A DNA stretch of 64,000 nucleotides from Paracidovorax anthurii (GTDB taxonomy: Bacteria; Pseudomonadota; Gammaproteobacteria; Burkholderiales; Burkholderiaceae_C): the NCBI RefSeq assembly GCF_003269065.1, contig NZ_QLTA01000005.1, positions 1 through 64,000 on the forward strand, written 5' to 3'. The notes below the pieces were generated by a model. It was not told the origin of the DNA. It did not search any database and was given only the letters and a program-made list of their open reading frames with translations. Positions 1 to 8,677 of the stretch are shown here, in pieces; within the stretch, counting starts at the first letter, position 1, and each line of letters begins with the position of its first letter. The position numbers and the translations under genes were made by a program.

Positions 1-297
1 TGTCTCTCGCGGGCCGCGCCAACCTGATTTTTTTAAAGCCTGCTCCAGCACGCTCACTCCGTGCTGGTCAGGCTCGCTCCACTTGCGCCAGTACGCATAG
101 ACGTTGTGCCACTTGGGGAACTGCGGCGGCAGATAGCGCCACTGACAACCCGTGCGAAGCAGGTACAGCACTGCACAGAACACTTCGTACAGGTCCAGCT
201 TGATCGGTTTGGTGCTGCGCCGAACGCTGCGCAGCAGCGGCTCGATCTCGGCAAACTTCTCTCTACTGATGTCGCTTGGGTATGGCTTTCTTTTCAC
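1..297 (-). CDS. IS5-family transposase, N-terminal part
   Basis: DDE transposase that would catalyse transposition of the surrounding element. Reading from the GTG at 297, the frame gives the typical DUF4096 domain: YPSDISREKF, then KLDLYEVFCAVLYLLRTGCQ, then WRYLPPQFPKWHNVYAYW, all classic of the IS5/IS427 N-terminus. A run of seven A on this strand (T run at 28-34) follows the codons for LEQAL; such a heptamer is the usual slippery site where IS427-group elements shift frame to make the full OrfAB transposase. The zero frame continues as KKSGWRGPRE to the edge. The DDE catalytic residues are not in the window, so it cannot be said whether the copy is intact. An ATG start is not visible; GTG at 297 is the best in-frame choice. 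Confidence 0.8.
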   Translation of the reverse strand, partial: MKRKPYPSDISREKFAEIEPLLRSVRRSTKPIKLDLYEVFCAVLYLLRTGCQWRYLPPQFPKWHNVYAYWRKWSEPDQHGVSVLEQALKKSGWRGPRET

Positions 298-331
298 CCC
301 AGGATTGTCGGGGGAGATCGTAAACACGCTC
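1..331 (-). mobile_element. IS5-family insertion sequence, partial (window edge)
   Basis: The minus strand encodes the start of an IS5-type transposase running off the window. The likely outer end is at 331, where the minus strand reads GAGCGTGTTTACGATC right after CTAA; a short TA-centred target duplication such as TTAG (332-335) is typical of the IS427/IS1031 branches of this family. The other end and the other target copy lie outside the window, so the boundary is inferred. The element sits about 60 bp from the efflux adaptor start codon. Confidence 0.75.
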
Positions 332-390
332 TTAGAACAATCGCCGTTTTGACGTTGGCAAGGGTCTGCCGGCGTTCGAAGGAACCCAAT

Positions 391-1572
391 ATGAAGATCG
401 ATTTCCCACCCCGGCTGGGCTGCATGTCCGTGCTGGTGGCGGCCATGCTCGCTGGTTGCGGTGCGGCCGAGCCAGAGACGGCGGTACCGCCGCCCGTCGT
501 TTCCGTGATGACCGTGAGCGCCGCGAACCTGAAACTGACGGAGGACCTGCCGGGCCGCGTGGCGGCCGTGCGTGTTGCCGAGATCCGTCCCCAGGTCAGC
601 GGCATCGTCCAGCGCCGCTTGTTCGAGCAAGGCACCGAGGTGCGCGCCGGCCAGGGCCTGTTCCAGATCAATCCGGCCCCTTTCAAGGCGGATCTGGATA
701 CGGCGGCGGCGACCTTGCAGCGTGCCGAGGCCGTGCTGGCGCGCGCGCGGACGCAGGCTGCCCGCCTTCAGCCTCTCGTCGAGGCCGACGCGGTGAGCGG
801 CCAAGTCTATGACGATGCCGTCTCCCAGCGGGACCAGGCCGCGGCCGACGTGGCGCAGGCCCGCGCGACCCTGGCACGCAAGCGGCTCGATCTGAAGTTC
901 GCACTGGTGGAGGCGCCGATCTCCGGCCGTATCGACCAGGCCTTGGTGACCGAGGGCGCACTCGTCGGCAGCAGCGACGCCAACCCGATGGCGCGCATCC
1001 AGCAGATCGATCAGGTGTACGTGGACGTGCGCCGTCCGGCGTCCTCGCTTGAAGCATTGCGCGAGGCGCTCTCGGGAAAGCAGGAGGGCTCCGGGAACGG
1101 GCTGCCGGTGACGGTGCTGCGCAGCAATGGCGAGCCGTACGGAGTCAAGGGGCGCATCCTGTTCTCCGGCGTCAACGTCGATGCCGGAACCGGCGACGTG
1201 TTGCTGCGCATTCTGGTGGACAACCCCCAGCGCCAACTGCTGCCGGGCATGTTCGTGCGGGCACGGGTGCCGCACACCCGCTATGCCGAGGCTCTCACGG
1301 TGCCGCAGCAGGCGGTGGTGCGCGTAGCGGGCCAGCCGCAGGTCTGGACGCTCGATGCCCAGGGGCAGGCGCATCGCAAGCCGATCGAGCTGGGTGAACT
1401 GGCCGACCGCAGCTACCGTGTGCGATCCGGTCTCAGCGCCGGCCAGAAGGTCGTGGTCGAAGGCATGGAGCGCCTGGCCGACGGTGCACCCGTGACGGCC
1501 CGGGACTGGAAGCTGGCCGAAGCGATTGCCACGGAGCAGGGGCCGCAAGCCGCCGCTGCGTCCGTTCGCTGA
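391..1572 (+). CDS. RND efflux periplasmic adaptor (MexA/AcrA type)
   Basis: Membrane fusion protein of 393 aa that couples the inner-membrane RND pump to the outer-membrane channel. The ATG at 391 is preceded by GAAGGA (378-383). Signal peptide with lipobox LAGC and Cys23 as predicted lipidation site. A split lipoyl/barrel-sandwich domain (VSGIVQRRLFEQGTEVRAGQ, later ALVEAPISGRIDQ) brackets an Ala/Arg-rich alpha-helical hairpin; the beta-barrel and membrane-proximal domains follow to a tail like MexA (VEGMERLADGAPV). The frame stays open upstream of 391 into IS-derived DNA, but that extension has no family similarity. It ends 10 bp before the pump gene; 1570-6153 reads as one operon. No regulator gene is next to it; the IS lies where one would be expected. 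Substrates cannot be told. Confidence 0.92.
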   Translation: MKIDFPPRLGCMSVLVAAMLAGCGAAEPETAVPPPVVSVMTVSAANLKLTEDLPGRVAAVRVAEIRPQVSGIVQRRLFEQGTEVRAGQGLFQINPAPFKADLDTAAATLQRAEAVLARARTQAARLQPLVEADAVSGQVYDDAVSQRDQAAADVAQARATLARKRLDLKFALVEAPISGRIDQALVTEGALVGSSDANPMARIQQIDQVYVDVRRPASSLEALREALSGKQEGSGNGLPVTVLRSNGEPYGVKGRILFSGVNVDAGTGDVLLRILVDNPQRQLLPGMFVRARVPHTRYAEALTVPQQAVVRVAGQPQVWTLDAQGQAHRKPIELGELADRSYRVRSGLSAGQKVVVEGMERLADGAPVTARDWKLAEAIATEQGPQAAAASVR

Positions 1573-1582
1573 AGGGCCCGCG

Positions 1583-4500
1583 ATGCCTCAGTTCTTCATC
1601 AAGCGCCCGGTCTTCGCCTGGGTGGTGGCTCTCTTCATCATCCTCTTCGGCGTGATCGCGATTCCGATGCTGCCGATCGCCCGCTATCCCTCGGTCGCAC
1701 CGCCGACCGTCAACATCACGGCCGTCTATCCTGGCGCGTCCCCGCAGACCATGAACGATGGGGTGATCAGCCTCATCGAGCGCGAGCTGTCCAGCGTCAA
1801 GAACCTGCTGTATTTCGAATCGTCTGCCGATACTTCCGGTTCGGCGTCGATCGTGGCCACCTTCAAGCCGGGCACGGACCCGGCCATGGCCCAGGTCGAC
1901 GTGCAGAACAAGCTCAAGGCCATCGAACCACGACTGCCGCAGACGGTGCGACAGAACGGCCTGACAGTCGAGTCCGCCGCATCAGGCTTCCTGATGATCA
2001 TCGGTCTGAGGTCAGACGACGGGCGCTTCGACGAGACGGCGCTGAGCGACTATATGGTGCGCAACCTCGTCGAGGAGCTCCGCCGCATCGAAGGCGTGGG
2101 CAAGGTGCAGCTGTTCGGTGCCGAGCAGGCCATGCGCATCTGGGTGGACCCAGCCAAGCTGATCTCGTACGGTCTGTCGATGAACGACCTGTCGGCCGCG
2201 GTCAGCCAGCAGAACGCGCAGATCGCGCCGGGCAGCGTCGGCGCTTCGCCTTCGCTGCCTGGACAGCGCGTGACCGTGCCGCTGACGGTGCAGGGCCAAC
2301 TGAGCACGCCCGAGCAGTTCGCAGCCATCGTGCTGCGCGCCAACGCCAATGGTTCCAAGGTGACGATGGGCGACGTGGCCCGGGTCGAACTGGGTGCGCA
2401 GTCCTATGGCTTCATCAACCGGGAGAACGGGAAGGTCGCCACGGCGGCGGCCGTGCAGCTGTCACCCGGTGCCAACGCCGTGCGCACCGCGCAGGGCGTG
2501 CGGGACAGGCTCGATGAGCTGAGTCGCACCATGCCCGCGGGCATGAACTACTCGGTTCCGTTCGACACCGCGCCCTTCGTGAAGATCTCCATCGAGAAGG
2601 TGATCCACACCCTGCTCGAAGCCATGGTGCTGGTGTTCCTGGTGATGTTCCTGTTCTTGCAGAACATCCGCTACACGCTGATCCCGGCGATCGTGGCGCC
2701 GATCGCCTTGCTTGGCACTTTTGCTGTGATGCTGGTGTCGGGCTTCTCCATCAACGTGCTCACCATGTTCGGCATGGTGCTGGCCATCGGCATCATCGTC
2801 GATGATGCGATCGTCGTCGTGGAGAACGTCGAGCGGATCATGGCCAAGGAGGGGCTGGCGCCGCGTGAGGCCACGATGAAGGCCATGAAAGAGATCACCG
2901 GCGCGGTGGTCGGCATCACCCTGGTGCTGACGGCGGTGTTCATCCCCATGGCCTTCGCCAGTGGTTCGGTGGGCGTGATCTACAAGCAGTTCACGCTGTC
3001 GATGGCGGTGGCGATCCTGTTCTCCGCCTTCCTGGCCCTGACGCTCACGCCTGCACTCTGCGCGACGCTGCTCAAGCCCGTGGACCCTGGTCACCATGAG
3101 AAGCGGGGCTTCTTCGGTGGGTTCAACCGCCGATTCGATGCCATGAACGCGCGCTACGAATCGCGCGTCGGCCATCTGGTCGCGCGCTCCGGCCGTGTCA
3201 TGCTGGTGTTCGCCGCACTGTCCGCGGTGTTGGTCGTCGCGTTCAGACAGCTGCCTTCGGCCTTCCTGCCCGAGGAAGACCAGGGCTACTTCATGACGGT
3301 GGTGCAACCGCCGGCGGATGCAACCATGGAGCGCACGCTGGACGTCGTCAAGAAGTTCGAGGAGCACACGGCGAACCGTGCTTCCATCCAGTCCAACATG
3401 TCCGTCGTCGGGTTCGGCTTCTCCGGATCGGGTTCCAACGCGGCCATGGCCTTCACCATGCTCAGCGACTGGGACAAGCGCGATGGCGCCACGGCCAGGG
3501 GTGAGGTGGCCCTGGCCCAGCAGGCCATGGTCGGAACAACCGAGGGAACGGTCATGAGCCTCATGCCGCCGGCGATCGACGAACTGGGCAACAGCTCCGG
3601 CTTCGCCCTGCGACTGCAGGACCGCGCCAACCAAGGCTACGCAGCGCTCAAGGCAGCGGAGGCCAGGCTGCTCGAACTGGCTGCGCAAAGCAAGGTCGTC
3701 ACCGGCGTCTATCCCGACGGGTTGCCGGCGGGGACCAGCATCCGTCTGGACATCGACCGGCAGAAGGCCGAATCGCTGGGGGTGTCGTTCTCCAACATCA
3801 GCGAAACGCTGTCCGCTGCGATGGGGTCGGCCTATGTGAACGATTTTCCCAATGCCGGACGCATGCAGCAGGTCATCATCCAGGCGGATGCGCCCGCCCG
3901 CATGCAGATCGACGACGTGCTCAGGCTCTATGTTCGCAACAGCGGCGGTGGCATGGTGGCACTGAAGGAGGTGGTCACGCCGGTGTGGAGCGATACGCCG
4001 CTGCAGCTGGTGCGTTACCTGGGCTTTCCGGCCACTCGTATTTCCGGCAACGCGGCGCCTGGCGCGTCCAGCGGGGAGGCGATGGCGGAAATGGAGCGGC
4101 TGGCCCGGCAACTGCCGCCCGGCTTCGCCCTCGAATGGACCGGCCAGTCGTTGCAGGAACGGCAGTCCGCAGCCCAGGCGCCGATGCTGATGGCGCTGTC
4201 CATGCTGGTGGTATTTCTGGTGCTGGCTGCGCTCTACGAAAGCTGGTCGATCCCGTTGTCGGTGATGCTGGTGGTTCCGCTGGGCTTGCTTGGCGCGGTG
4301 GGAGCCGTCATGTTGCGTGGCATGCCCAATGACGTGTTCTTCAAGGTCGGGATGATCACCGTGATCGGCCTGTCGGCCAAGAACGCGATCCTGATCGTGG
4401 AGTTCGCCAAGCAGTTGCGGGAGCAGGGCCGGGGACTGGTCGAGTCGGCGATCGAAGCTGCACGCCTTCGACTGCGTCCGATCTTGATGACGTCGCTGGC

Positions 4501-4726
4501 CTTCGGGTTGGGCGTGGTGCCGCTGATGATCGCTTCGGGTGCCAGTGCCGAGACTCAGCATGCGATCGGCACCGGCGTGTTCGGCGGCATGGTCACGGCC
4601 ACAGTGCTGGCCATCTTCTTCGTGCCCGCCTTCTTCGTGTTCGTGATGGGCCTGCAGGAGCGCATCGACGGCTGGCGGGCGTCCCGTCGGCCCCACATGC
4701 AGCATGCCCAGGGCCAGGAGGGCTGA
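1583..4726 (+). CDS. RND multidrug efflux transporter, HAE-1 family (MexB/AcrB type)
   Basis: Inner-membrane proton-driven drug exporter, 1047 aa, the normal length of AcrB/MexB. The N-terminus MPQFFIKRPVFAWVVALFII is the family hallmark. TM4 carries the paired proton-relay aspartates Asp407-Asp408 in GIIVDDAIVVVEN, and TM10 keeps the relay lysine (about Lys933) in GLSAKNAILIVEFAK. Large periplasmic loops follow TM1 and TM7 (ATFKPGTDPAMAQVDVQNK and DWDKRDG are conserved loop motifs). The two-fold repeat of 6 TM plus loop is complete. The start at 1583 gives the canonical N-terminus, 10 bp after the adaptor stop; the open frame upstream overlaps the adaptor and is not supported. It acts with the adjacent adaptor and outer-membrane channel. 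Confidence 0.95.
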   Translation: MPQFFIKRPVFAWVVALFIILFGVIAIPMLPIARYPSVAPPTVNITAVYPGASPQTMNDGVISLIERELSSVKNLLYFESSADTSGSASIVATFKPGTDPAMAQVDVQNKLKAIEPRLPQTVRQNGLTVESAASGFLMIIGLRSDDGRFDETALSDYMVRNLVEELRRIEGVGKVQLFGAEQAMRIWVDPAKLISYGLSMNDLSAAVSQQNAQIAPGSVGASPSLPGQRVTVPLTVQGQLSTPEQFAAIVLRANANGSKVTMGDVARVELGAQSYGFINRENGKVATAAAVQLSPGANAVRTAQGVRDRLDELSRTMPAGMNYSVPFDTAPFVKISIEKVIHTLLEAMVLVFLVMFLFLQNIRYTLIPAIVAPIALLGTFAVMLVSGFSINVLTMFGMVLAIGIIVDDAIVVVENVERIMAKEGLAPREATMKAMKEITGAVVGITLVLTAVFIPMAFASGSVGVIYKQFTLSMAVAILFSAFLALTLTPALCATLLKPVDPGHHEKRGFFGGFNRRFDAMNARYESRVGHLVARSGRVMLVFAALSAVLVVAFRQLPSAFLPEEDQGYFMTVVQPPADATMERTLDVVKKFEEHTANRASIQSNMSVVGFGFSGSGSNAAMAFTMLSDWDKRDGATARGEVALAQQAMVGTTEGTVMSLMPPAIDELGNSSGFALRLQDRANQGYAALKAAEARLLELAAQSKVVTGVYPDGLPAGTSIRLDIDRQKAESLGVSFSNISETLSAAMGSAYVNDFPNAGRMQQVIIQADAPARMQIDDVLRLYVRNSGGGMVALKEVVTPVWSDTPLQLVRYLGFPATRISGNAAPGASSGEAMAEMERLARQLPPGFALEWTGQSLQERQSAAQAPMLMALSMLVVFLVLAALYESWSIPLSVMLVVPLGLLGAVGAVMLRGMPNDVFFKVGMITVIGLSAKNAILIVEFAKQLREQGRGLVESAIEAARLRLRPILMTSLAFGLGVVPLMIASGASAETQHAIGTGVFGGMVTATVLAIFFVPAFFVFVMGLQERIDGWRASRRPHMQHAQGQEG

Positions 4727-4731
4727 GCACC

Positions 4732-6153
4732 ATGCGATTCCTTGTTTTTCCCCTCGTCCTGGCGCTGTCCGCCTGCTCGCTGACGTCGGAACTGGTCAAG
4801 CCTGCGGCTCCGATTGCCGCCGCCTATCCTGGACAGGTGGGGGCCGACCCCGCGGCGCATGGCGCCGACCTCGGTTGGCGCAGCATGTTCGGCGACCAGC
4901 GACTGCAGCGGCTGATCGCGATGGCGCTCGACAACAACCGCGACCTGCGCATCGCTGCGCTGAACGTCGAGGCGGTGCGGGCCCAGTACGGCATCCAGCG
5001 CGCAGCCCGCTTGCCCGGCATTGACGCGACCGGTAGCGCGGCACGTCAGCGGACCGCAGCCAATGACGGATCGAATCCCGCCGTTCCTGCCGCCGTGCAG
5101 AACCAGTTCGGCGTGAGCGTGGGCTTGAGCGCCTTCGAGATCGACCTGTTCGGTCGCGTGCGGTCGCTGTCGGATGCTGCCTTTGCCCGCTATCTGGCGA
5201 GTGACCAGGGGCGACGGGCCGCACAGATCTCGCTGGTCGGTGCCGTGGCCGATGCCTACTTCGCCGAGCGTCTGGCACAGGAGCAGTTGCAGTTGTCTGC
5301 ACGCACACTGGCCGATTGGCGCCAGTCGCTGGACCTGGCGCACCGGCTGAAGGCCGCGCGCCAGAGCAGCGGGCTGGACGTCGCACAGGCCGAAGGGCAG
5401 GTGGCGACGGCCGAAGCCGATCTGGAGGCGAGAACGCGCACGCTGACACAGGCCGGCAATGCATTGCGGCTTCTGGTTGGCAGGGAGATTCCGAGCGACC
5501 TGCCCGAGGCGCTGCCGCTGCAAGCGCAGCCTGTGGTGACCCAACTACCTGCGGGCCTGCCTTCGGATCTGCTGTTCCGGCGGCCCGACATCCAGCAGGC
5601 CGAGCAATCGTTGGTTGCAGCGAATGCGGACATCGATGCCGCAAGGGCCGCGTTCTTCCCTCGGCTTTCGCTGACGGCATCGCTCGGCTACGCCAGTCCG
5701 GCTTTGGGCGGGCTGTTCGATGGCGGCCAGCGTGCGTGGAGCTTTGCGCCCCAGCTTACCGTTCCGCTGTTCTCGGGCGGTCGGCTGCGTTCCGAACTCC
5801 GCCTTGCCGAAGTGCGCAAGTCCAGCGCGGTGGCGGAGTACGAGCGCGTGATCCAGTCGGCGTTCAAGGAGGTGGTCGATGGGCTGGCGGGGCGCGAGAC
5901 CTACGCGCGGCAGATCGAAGCCCAGGGCCGTGCGGTGGCGAGCGCTGAGCGTCGTGCCGAATTGTCCAGCCTGCGTTACCGCGCGGGAACGGAAGGCCGG
6001 CTGGAGCTGCTCGATGCCCAGCGGCAGTTGTACGCGGCCAGACAGACGCAGCTGGATCTGCGGCGCAGCGAGTTCGGCAGTGCGGTGGCACTCTACAAGG
6101 CGTTGGGCGGCGGCCTGACGGACACTGATGTCGGCGCGGATCGCAACCCCTGA
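4732..6153 (+). CDS. Outer-membrane efflux lipoprotein (OprM/NodT type)
   Basis: TolC-like trimeric exit duct of the tripartite pump, 473 aa, matching the OprM length. The signal peptide ends in a lipobox (LSAC, Cys16), so it is an outer-membrane lipoprotein. Two OEP repeats are visible: the first from about residue 60 with WRSMFGDQRLQRLIAMALDNNRDLRIAALN, the second near residue 285 with RRPDIQQAEQSLVAANADI and ARAAFFPRLSLTASLGY, a strong NodT-family signature. It starts 5 bp after the pump stop, so it is translationally linked. The last 26 bp overlap the start of the MFS gene. Confidence 0.93.
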   Translation: MRFLVFPLVLALSACSLTSELVKPAAPIAAAYPGQVGADPAAHGADLGWRSMFGDQRLQRLIAMALDNNRDLRIAALNVEAVRAQYGIQRAARLPGIDATGSAARQRTAANDGSNPAVPAAVQNQFGVSVGLSAFEIDLFGRVRSLSDAAFARYLASDQGRRAAQISLVGAVADAYFAERLAQEQLQLSARTLADWRQSLDLAHRLKAARQSSGLDVAQAEGQVATAEADLEARTRTLTQAGNALRLLVGREIPSDLPEALPLQAQPVVTQLPAGLPSDLLFRRPDIQQAEQSLVAANADIDAARAAFFPRLSLTASLGYASPALGGLFDGGQRAWSFAPQLTVPLFSGGRLRSELRLAEVRKSSAVAEYERVIQSAFKEVVDGLAGRETYARQIEAQGRAVASAERRAELSSLRYRAGTEGRLELLDAQRQLYAARQTQLDLRRSEFGSAVALYKALGGGLTDTDVGADRNP

Positions 6154-7402
6154 GGCCTGCCCTGGAACCGGGGTGAGATGGCAACAGCGCTTCTGGACGG
6201 TTTTCGGCGGCCAGGCGCTTTCGCTGGTGGGCTCTGCGCTGACACAGTTCGTGCTGCTCTGGTGGATCACCGACACCACCGGGAGCGTCTCGACCCTGGC
6301 CGCGGCGGGAATGGCCGCCTTGCTGCCGCAGGCCTTGCTCTCGCCATTGGGCGGAACGCTGGCCGACCGCTACAGCCGTCGGCTCCTGATGATCGCAGCC
6401 GATGCGGTCAGCGCGGTGTGCATGCTGGTGTTGATCGGGCTGTTCCTGACAGACCGCATCGAGCTGTGGCATGCCTACGCCATGATGGCAGTGCGCAGCG
6501 CCATGCAGGCGTTCCAGTCGCCGGCCGCGGCGGCCAGTGTTGTCATGCTGGTGCCGGGTCGCTTCGTGATCCGCGCGTCGGGTTTGAACCAATCCCTCCA
6601 GAGCCTGACCGTGGTGGCTGCCGCGCCCCTGGGCGCGCTTGCGATCAGCGCAATGCCGATCGGCTGGGCGCTGGCGATCGACGTCGTCACGGCGCTGCTG
6701 GGAATCGTGCCGCTGCTGTTCTTCCGGATCCCTCAGGACTTCGCTGCGGGGGCAGAGAAGAAGGGACTCTGGTCGGACTTCCGCGAAGGGGTCGAGCTGG
6801 TATGGCACACACCGGGCTTGCGGCAACTCTACATCCTGCTGGGCGTGGTGGTGCTTGCGGTCATGCCGACTTTCACGCTGGTGCCCCTGCTGGTCAAGGA
6901 GCACTTCGGCGGCGGCGCTTCGCAGGTTGCGCTTTTGGAGGGGCTGGCGGGCGTTGGCATGCTGGCGGGCGGGCTGCTGGTCGCGGTGATGGCGCCGCGC
7001 AGGCCTGTGTACTGGATTCTTCTCGGTTTTGCCGCGTCCTGCTCGGCGCTGGCACTGACCGCCCTGGTTCCGCAGAACCTGTTCGGCATCGCGGTGGTCT
7101 GGTGGGTGATCAGCGGGATCGCCTTTGTCCTTGGCGATGCGCCGCTGATCGCGTTGCTCCAAACGACAGTTCCGAGCCATCTGCAGGGTCGCGTTCTGTC
7201 GCTGATGACGACCATCATGGCCTTGGCAGCACCGGTCGGCCTGGCGTTGGTGGCGCCGCTGGGCGAATGGGTGGGTGTTCGAGGAGTCTTCATTGCCGCG
7301 GGCGTTGCCGGGACTGCAGCGAGCCTTGCAGGGTTTCTTTCACGGCCGCTGCGGTCGCTGAACGAGCTGGAAACGCAGAGACTCTGCCGATCGCAGAAGT
7401 AG
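6128..7402 (+). CDS. MFS transporter, macrolide-efflux-like
   Basis: Twelve-helix major facilitator of 424 aa. After a short hydrophilic head it reads QRFWTVFGGQALSLVGSALTQFVLLWWI (TM1), then the loop 2-3 motif GGTLADRYSRRLLMIAADAV, a variant of the MFS motif A. This arrangement resembles MefA-type and related MFS_3 drug exporters. The ATG overlaps the end of the channel gene by 26 bp, so it probably belongs to the efflux operon as a fourth, accessory gene. This is unusual, because tripartite RND operons do not normally carry an MFS pump. The substrate is unknown. An 86-bp gap separates it from the convergent Fur-family gene. Confidence 0.82.
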   Translation: MSARIATPEACPGTGVRWQQRFWTVFGGQALSLVGSALTQFVLLWWITDTTGSVSTLAAAGMAALLPQALLSPLGGTLADRYSRRLLMIAADAVSAVCMLVLIGLFLTDRIELWHAYAMMAVRSAMQAFQSPAAAASVVMLVPGRFVIRASGLNQSLQSLTVVAAAPLGALAISAMPIGWALAIDVVTALLGIVPLLFFRIPQDFAAGAEKKGLWSDFREGVELVWHTPGLRQLYILLGVVVLAVMPTFTLVPLLVKEHFGGGASQVALLEGLAGVGMLAGGLLVAVMAPRRPVYWILLGFAASCSALALTALVPQNLFGIAVVWWVISGIAFVLGDAPLIALLQTTVPSHLQGRVLSLMTTIMALAAPVGLALVAPLGEWVGVRGVFIAAGVAGTAASLAGFLSRPLRSLNELETQRLCRSQK

Positions 7403-7488
7403 ACCTGCAGTCCGGTGTTGAACCCGGAGCCTGTCCCCGATGGAGGCACGGACGTTCGCCGCCCATCGGCTCCCGGCGGGCGTGTGGA

Positions 7489-7947
7489 TCAGGCGCCGGA
7501 CCGGGCCTTGCCAGGAGGGGGGCGATGCGCGCAGCTGGGGCGCTCGCAGGCCACGTAAAGCGCCATGGCGTGGTGGTGCAGCTTGAAGCCACGCGACTGT
7601 GCCATGCGCTGCTGCCGCTCTTCGATGACCGGATCGTGGAACTCCTCGACGCGGCCGCAGGTCACGCAGACCAGGTGGTCGTGGTGCTGTCCATCGTCGA
7701 ATTCATAGACGGCCTTGCCCGAGCCCAGGCTGCTGCGCCGCAGCAGGCCCGCCTGCTCCAGGTGCCCGAGCACGCGGTACACGGTGGCCAGGCTGATTTC
7801 CTGCTTCTGTTCCATCAGTTGCCGATAGAGGTCTTCGGCGCTGAGATGGCGTTGTTCCGATGTCTGGAAGATCGCCATGATCTTCAGGCGGGGCAGGGTG
7901 ACCTTCAGGCCTGCGCCGCGCAGCCGGGGCTGGTCGTCATCGTTCAT
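7489..7947 (-). CDS. Fur-family metal-dependent repressor (Fur or Zur)
   Basis: DNA-binding metalloregulator of 152 aa. The winged-helix N-terminus reads GLKVTLPRLKIMAIFQ and ATVYRVLGHLEQAGLL, very close to Fur. The dimerisation domain has the metal site HHDHLVCVTCGRVEEF and four cysteines in two pairs (CVTC and CERPSC) typical of the structural zinc site. The ATG at 7947 is chosen because it starts just before the conserved domain; the frame is open to 8040 but that extension is low-complexity. It is the third gene of a minus-strand set (cobW, gamma-CA, this). The sequence looks like Fur, but the neighbours are typical of zinc-starvation regulons, and betaproteobacterial Zur proteins can look Fur-like, so Zur is a live alternative. 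Confidence 0.85.
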   Translation of the reverse strand: MNDDDQPRLRGAGLKVTLPRLKIMAIFQTSEQRHLSAEDLYRQLMEQKQEISLATVYRVLGHLEQAGLLRRSSLGSGKAVYEFDDGQHHDHLVCVTCGRVEEFHDPVIEERQQRMAQSRGFKLHHHAMALYVACERPSCAHRPPPGKARSGA

Positions 7948-8029
7948 GGAGGGCTTTCCTGGCAGGCCGGAGGCTCCGGGGGGCGTGTCTGCGATGCGCT
8001 CGCCATGTATCGGTCTTTTCGTATCCATT

Positions 8030-8590
8030 TCAGAGGTCATCCTGAATGCGCTTGTAGCCCTGTAGCCAGTGGTTGTGGGAGCGGGCCATGTTTTCCAATG
8101 GCCCGGAGGCGGTTTCGGTCGCCTTGGGTATACCGGTCAGGTCGGTGTGAGGCCCCAGGCGCATGGTGGAGGGCACGTGGAAGCCCGGTGGCAGGTTGCA
8201 GCCGTCCACCACGGCGCTGTGGCGGACCACGCAGCCCGAAGCCACGGTGCAGTTGAAGAGCACGCTGTTGAAGCCGATGAAGACACCGTCGCCCACCGTG
8301 CAGGGGCCATGCACGATGGCGCGCAGAGCGATGAATGTGCGCTCTCCGATGGTGACCGCCGCGCCCGACCTGGAGTGGATCACCACGCCGTCCTGGATGC
8401 TGGAGTGCGCCCCGATCACGATGGGCTCGGCGTGGCCTTGCGCATTCAGATCGTCGGCACGGATCACTGCATAGGGGCCGACGAAGACACGGGGCTGCAC
8501 GATCACCCGGCCACACAGGATGGCGGTGGGATCGACGAAGGCGTCCGGATGGACCCACGGCACATCGCCGCTCGGGTTGCGCCGGATCAT
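8030..8590 (-). CDS. Gamma-carbonic-anhydrase-like hexapeptide-repeat protein
   Basis: Left-handed beta-helix protein of 186 aa. Hexapeptide repeats run from about residue 17 to 145 (for example VIGAHSSIQDGVVIHS, TVGDGVFIGFNSVLFNC). Compared with family members such as YrdA and Cam, the first and third metal-binding histidines are recognisable (VVIHS and IVHGPC), but the position of the middle ligand, normally in a GH pair before the last one, is AL here. Activity as a carbonic anhydrase is therefore uncertain. It lies between the CobW GTPase (87 bp upstream) and the Fur-family gene (82 bp downstream). Gamma-CA-like genes are known companions of COG0523 GTPases in zinc-responsive clusters, where they are thought to replace zinc enzymes; applying that here is inference. 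Confidence 0.8.
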   Translation of the reverse strand: MIRRNPSGDVPWVHPDAFVDPTAILCGRVIVQPRVFVGPYAVIRADDLNAQGHAEPIVIGAHSSIQDGVVIHSRSGAAVTIGERTFIALRAIVHGPCTVGDGVFIGFNSVLFNCTVASGCVVRHSAVVDGCNLPPGFHVPSTMRLGPHTDLTGIPKATETASGPLENMARSHNHWLQGYKRIQDDL

Positions 8591-8677
8591 GGCTGGCTCC
8601 AGGTCTGAGATGCGGTCGCTGCGATGCCGGAGCGTCGTGCTTTCATGGGGCGTGGAGGTTGTGGTGTGGCCGTTTGT

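Noticed and set aside
349..377. Hybrid promoter formed by the IS end
   Set aside because: TTGACG is a good -35, but the DNA 17 bp downstream has no resemblance to a -10, so I did not annotate it.
2462..4705. Minus-strand frame of about 750 codons opposite the RND pump
   Set aside because: His/Arg/Gln-rich composition and no motifs; the plus strand carries a complete HAE-1 transporter.
7947..8040. Longer N-terminus for the Fur-family protein
   Set aside because: The added 31 residues are low-complexity and reach into the end of the gamma-CA gene; the ATG at 7947 gives the normal Fur length.
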